NCBI GenBank assembly: GCA_022578965.1
Contig: MU400691.1
Span: 20,974 to 84,973, forward strand
Direction: 5' to 3'
Length of the DNA: 64,000 bases
From: Xylaria sp. FL1777
Lineage: Eukaryota > Ascomycota > Sordariomycetes > Xylariales > Xylariaceae
Below are positions 61,291 to 64,000 of the stretch, piece by piece (position 1 is the stretch's first letter; the number at the start of each line of letters is the position of its first letter). The notes below the pieces were generated by a model. It made no database searches, was not told where the DNA came from, and saw only the letters and a list, made by a program, of their open reading frames with translations. A program made the position numbers and the translations under genes.

Positions 61291-62588
61291 AAAAGCAACG
61301 TTTATAAATTATTACTACTGTTTTTTTTGTTTATATAATTATGTATTTTTTATATTTAGTTATTTATTTAGTTTTTAGCTTTTTAGCTATTAATTTTTTA
61401 TAACTACTAAGCATTAATATATTTATTACTTTTAATTTTTTAAAATCTTTATTAATACATAATAATAAAAGTACTTTAAAAACCTTTTTAACGAACTACT
61501 ATTAAAAATTTTATTGTTATTTATAAATTAAAACTTTAAAAGCAAACTTATTATATTAATATATAATAAGTTTATTATACTTTAATAGCTTTTTAATTAA
61601 TAAAACTTAATATATAAAAATAAATATTGGTATAAAAAGTTAAATAATAAACAATTTATAAAATAAACTTTTAAAAGTATACTAAAAAAATATTTAAAAA
61701 ACAAAAATGCTAAATAGCATTATATAAGTAAACTTTACTTAATAATTAATAAACTAAATCTAGGTTATGCTATTAAAAACAAAAAGTTAAAAATTAAGTT
61801 TAAAAATCTTAAAAATTTTTAGAACTAGCAATATATTAAAACAACAAACTTTAGCATTTTTACTAGTTATTTTTATTAAAAAAAAAGCAATAGTAAAAAA
61901 AAAAAAGTTAAGTAATAGTAATAAAAAAGAACTAATATTAATATTAGTATTATAAAGCAAACTAGTTGTTTTAACTTAAAAAATAGCTTAAATATTAAAC
62001 ATTATAACTTTTAAACTAGCATAAATACTAATTATAATAATTAAAGCAGTAATAATAACTGTTATTATAATAATAAATTAAAGCTTTAAATAAATAATTA
62101 TATTATAATTAATATTAATACTACTACTAGTAAACTTAATGCTTATTTTTATTATTATTATACTTAAAGTAATAATTTAAAATAAAAAACTTAACTTTTT
62201 ATTATTATTATTACTTTTATTATTAAGATTATTTATAATATTAAAAATGCTAAACATTAAAAGTTTTAAATTTACTGCTTTAAAGCTTTATAATAAATTT
62301 ATAAATATAAAAGCCTTTTTAATTTATGCTAAACTTTATTTAAAATAGCATTTTATTACTATTATAAAAAAAAATCAAAAAGTAATAACTACTTTATAAT
62401 TTTTATTAAAAAAAGTATTAAAATAGTTTTAACTTATTTTAAAAGATTTTTTAAAAGCTAATAAGTTAACTAATTTTAAGCTAAAAACAAAAAAAATTTT
62501 TAAAAATTATGTTAAGTTTAAAAATTAAATAAAAGTATTATTTAAAAATACTTAAAAAGCAAAACATATAAAAAAAGTACTTTATTGC

Positions 62589-62962
62589 TTAAAACAAACA
62601 AAAGCAGCAATAAATTATACTATAAAATTTAAACGATTAGCAGTAATTTTAAAATTACTTAAGCTTATATTATTTTATTTATTTTATAGTAAACTTAAAA
62701 CTTAAGTTTAAAACAAACTATATAAAATAAATAAACTAGCAAAAATTAATATATATATTAATATAGCTATTATAATTAATTAATAATTATTTAATTAGTA
62801 CTTTAAAACTAAAAAAACTAAAAAAAACAAAAAAAAAATACTTAAAAAAGTATTAAATAAAGATTTAAGCAAATTAGTAAAGTTTAAAAATAATAATTCT
62901 AAAATATATTTAAAGTTAAATATTATAACTGTAAAAAAAAAGAACACTTTTAAAAATAATGC
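62589..62962 (+). pseudogene. Ty3/gypsy Gag ghost: capsid and CCHC zinc knuckle
   Basis: Read in the frame of 62589, the plus strand gives NYTIKFKRLAVIL, then LFYLFYSKLK, then NKLYKI and INIAIIIN, with two internal TAA codons and a closing TAA at 62781. This is the recognisable skeleton of a retrotransposon Gag capsid (Y-x-x-x-F-x-R-L-A..., FY-x-G-LK, ...IDxA-x-x-ID). Some 140 bp further, at 62921-62962 in another frame, codons spaced as C-x2-C-x4-H-x4-C appear. The first Cys codon is TAT (TGT with one G to A change), and Cys, His and Cys follow exactly in register. All damage is C-to-T or G-to-A type apart from at least one frame change between the parts. The element should continue beyond 64000 with pol; nothing of pol was identified here. 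Confidence 0.75.
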
Positions 62963-64000
62963 TAATTTAAAAAAAAAACAAAAAAAAAAGCTATAAAAAA
63001 AAAAAGATTTTTTAACTTAAAAAAAAAGTACAAATTATAAAAGTTTAAAACAACAAAAAACAATAAAGCAATTTAAAAAATATGTTTTTAAAGCAAAAAT
63101 ATAAAGTTGCTATTTTAAGTTAAAACAAAAATATTATATTAAACAAATTTAAATGCTTTATTTATATAAGTTAAAATAAATAAGCATACAAATATTATTT
63201 AAAAGCTTTATAATTATTAAAACAAATTATAAAAAAATATATTTGTTATATAAACAATTAAAGTTATTTAATATATAACTTAAAAAAATAGTTTAACTAA
63301 AAGTAATAAATAATAAAAAGTAGTAAGTTAATATAATTAGCAGACTTATAAAACTATAAAAACTTTAAACTATTAAAGCTTAAAATATAGCTTAAAAAAA
63401 TTATATTTAAAAAAATAAAACTATAACTATAAATAGTATAGTTATTAAATTAATTATAAACTATTAAAACATTTAATTATTAAATAAACTTAAAGAAATA
63501 AAACTTATAAAACTTTAAAGCAAAAACAAATAAAATTAAAAGCTATAAAAAATACTACAAAAAAAAAACTAATAAAAATAAATAAAATATTTTTATAGCT
63601 AAAACTGCTTTAAATGCAATAAAATAAAAAAGCATTAATAGTTAACGCAAAAATTAATATGTTTTAAAAACTAAAGCTAATAATTTAATTAATTACTAAA
63701 AGTTATTATTATAATAAAACTATAATAAAAAATAATAATAATATTTTACGCTTAAAAAATCTAAAATATAATAAAGTATTATAAAATTATTATATAATAT
63801 ATTATTGCTATTAATATTTATTTAATAAACTAAAAAATAATTAGTTTTTTAAACGAATTATAAAAACAAAAATATAAAACTTTTATAAATTAAAGTAGTT
63901 AGTTATAACTATAGTTTACTATAAAAATTTATAAAAATTTATAACATTTAAAAAAAATTTTAATTATACTTATAATATTATTTTAAAAAAATATAAAAAT

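Larger units (their letters stand above)
57581..64000. mobile_element. AT-rich, RIP-like repeat island (runs off the right end)
   Basis: From about 57,590 the composition changes abruptly to very high A+T and stays so to the window end, except for a minisatellite at 58.8-59.06 kb. As an example, 62401-62460 has only 6 G/C in 60 bases. CG and CA/TG are rare and TA is dominant, the pattern left by repeat-induced point mutation of C to T on both strands. No intact gene is present. The block contains a Ty3/gypsy Gag ghost, several tandem arrays and a repeated 33-bp segment, so it is mostly decayed transposon DNA. It could be the edge of a larger TE cluster, a centromere flank or a subtelomere; the window cannot tell. 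Confidence 0.85.

Noticed and set aside
1..64000. CRISPR array or prokaryotic operon structure
   Set aside because: Tandem repeats lack spacer organisation, and genes have spliceosomal introns and monocistronic spacing; the DNA is fungal.

Overview
The window looks like a piece of a filamentous ascomycete (Pezizomycotina) chromosome. Its genes carry short introns of about 50-120 nt with GT...CTAAC-like branch...AG signals. It has a velvet-domain protein, a fungal-length acetyl-CoA carboxylase, a NudE homologue and a single dispersed 5S rRNA gene. The right end passes abruptly into a 6.4-kb block of extreme AT content of the kind left by repeat-induced point mutation (RIP). All assignments come from reading the sequence; no database search was possible.

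Layout. 0.9-10.6 kb: four enzyme genes, namely a thiamine-diphosphate enzyme (minus strand), a GOOX/BBE-type FAD oxidase with an 8-nt microexon, a secreted type-B carboxylesterase and a tandem SnoaL-like protein. 11.0 kb: a 5S rRNA gene. 13.5-17.4 kb: a secreted subtilisin-like protease with a PA insert, and a mitochondrial BolA-like protein with a (CA)20 tract just upstream. 17.4-31.3 kb: a gene-poor stretch whose only clear gene is a tiny velvet-domain protein, preceded by a diverged ~119-bp duplication and followed by a G-quadruplex-like tract. 31.4-44.7 kb: two housekeeping genes, nudE and acetyl-CoA carboxylase, separated by 4.5 kb. 45.7-56.5 kb: a BCS1-like AAA ATPase, a fungal orphan with a Cys-rich N-terminus, an F-box/2EXR-like protein (minus), a single-pass membrane protein (minus) and an MRH-domain (mannose-6-phosphate-receptor-like) sorting receptor. 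57.6-64.0 kb: an AT-rich RIP-like island with tandem arrays, a GC-richer 9-bp minisatellite, and the recognisable ghost of a Ty3/gypsy Gag (capsid plus CCHC knuckle) running off the right edge.

Function. The left four enzymes (C-C lyase/ligase type, flavin oxidase, esterase, SnoaL fold) could form a small catabolic or tailoring cluster, but no PKS, NRPS or terpene backbone gene is present, so this is inference. The middle genes are core functions: dynein regulation (nudE), fatty-acid synthesis (ACC, with a visible Snf1/AMPK-type site) and Fe-S cluster maturation (BolA). No complete new multi-gene system was found. The most notable items are the 8-nt microexon, the stand-alone mini-velvet gene, and the Gag ghost with RIP-type decay of a minisatellite.
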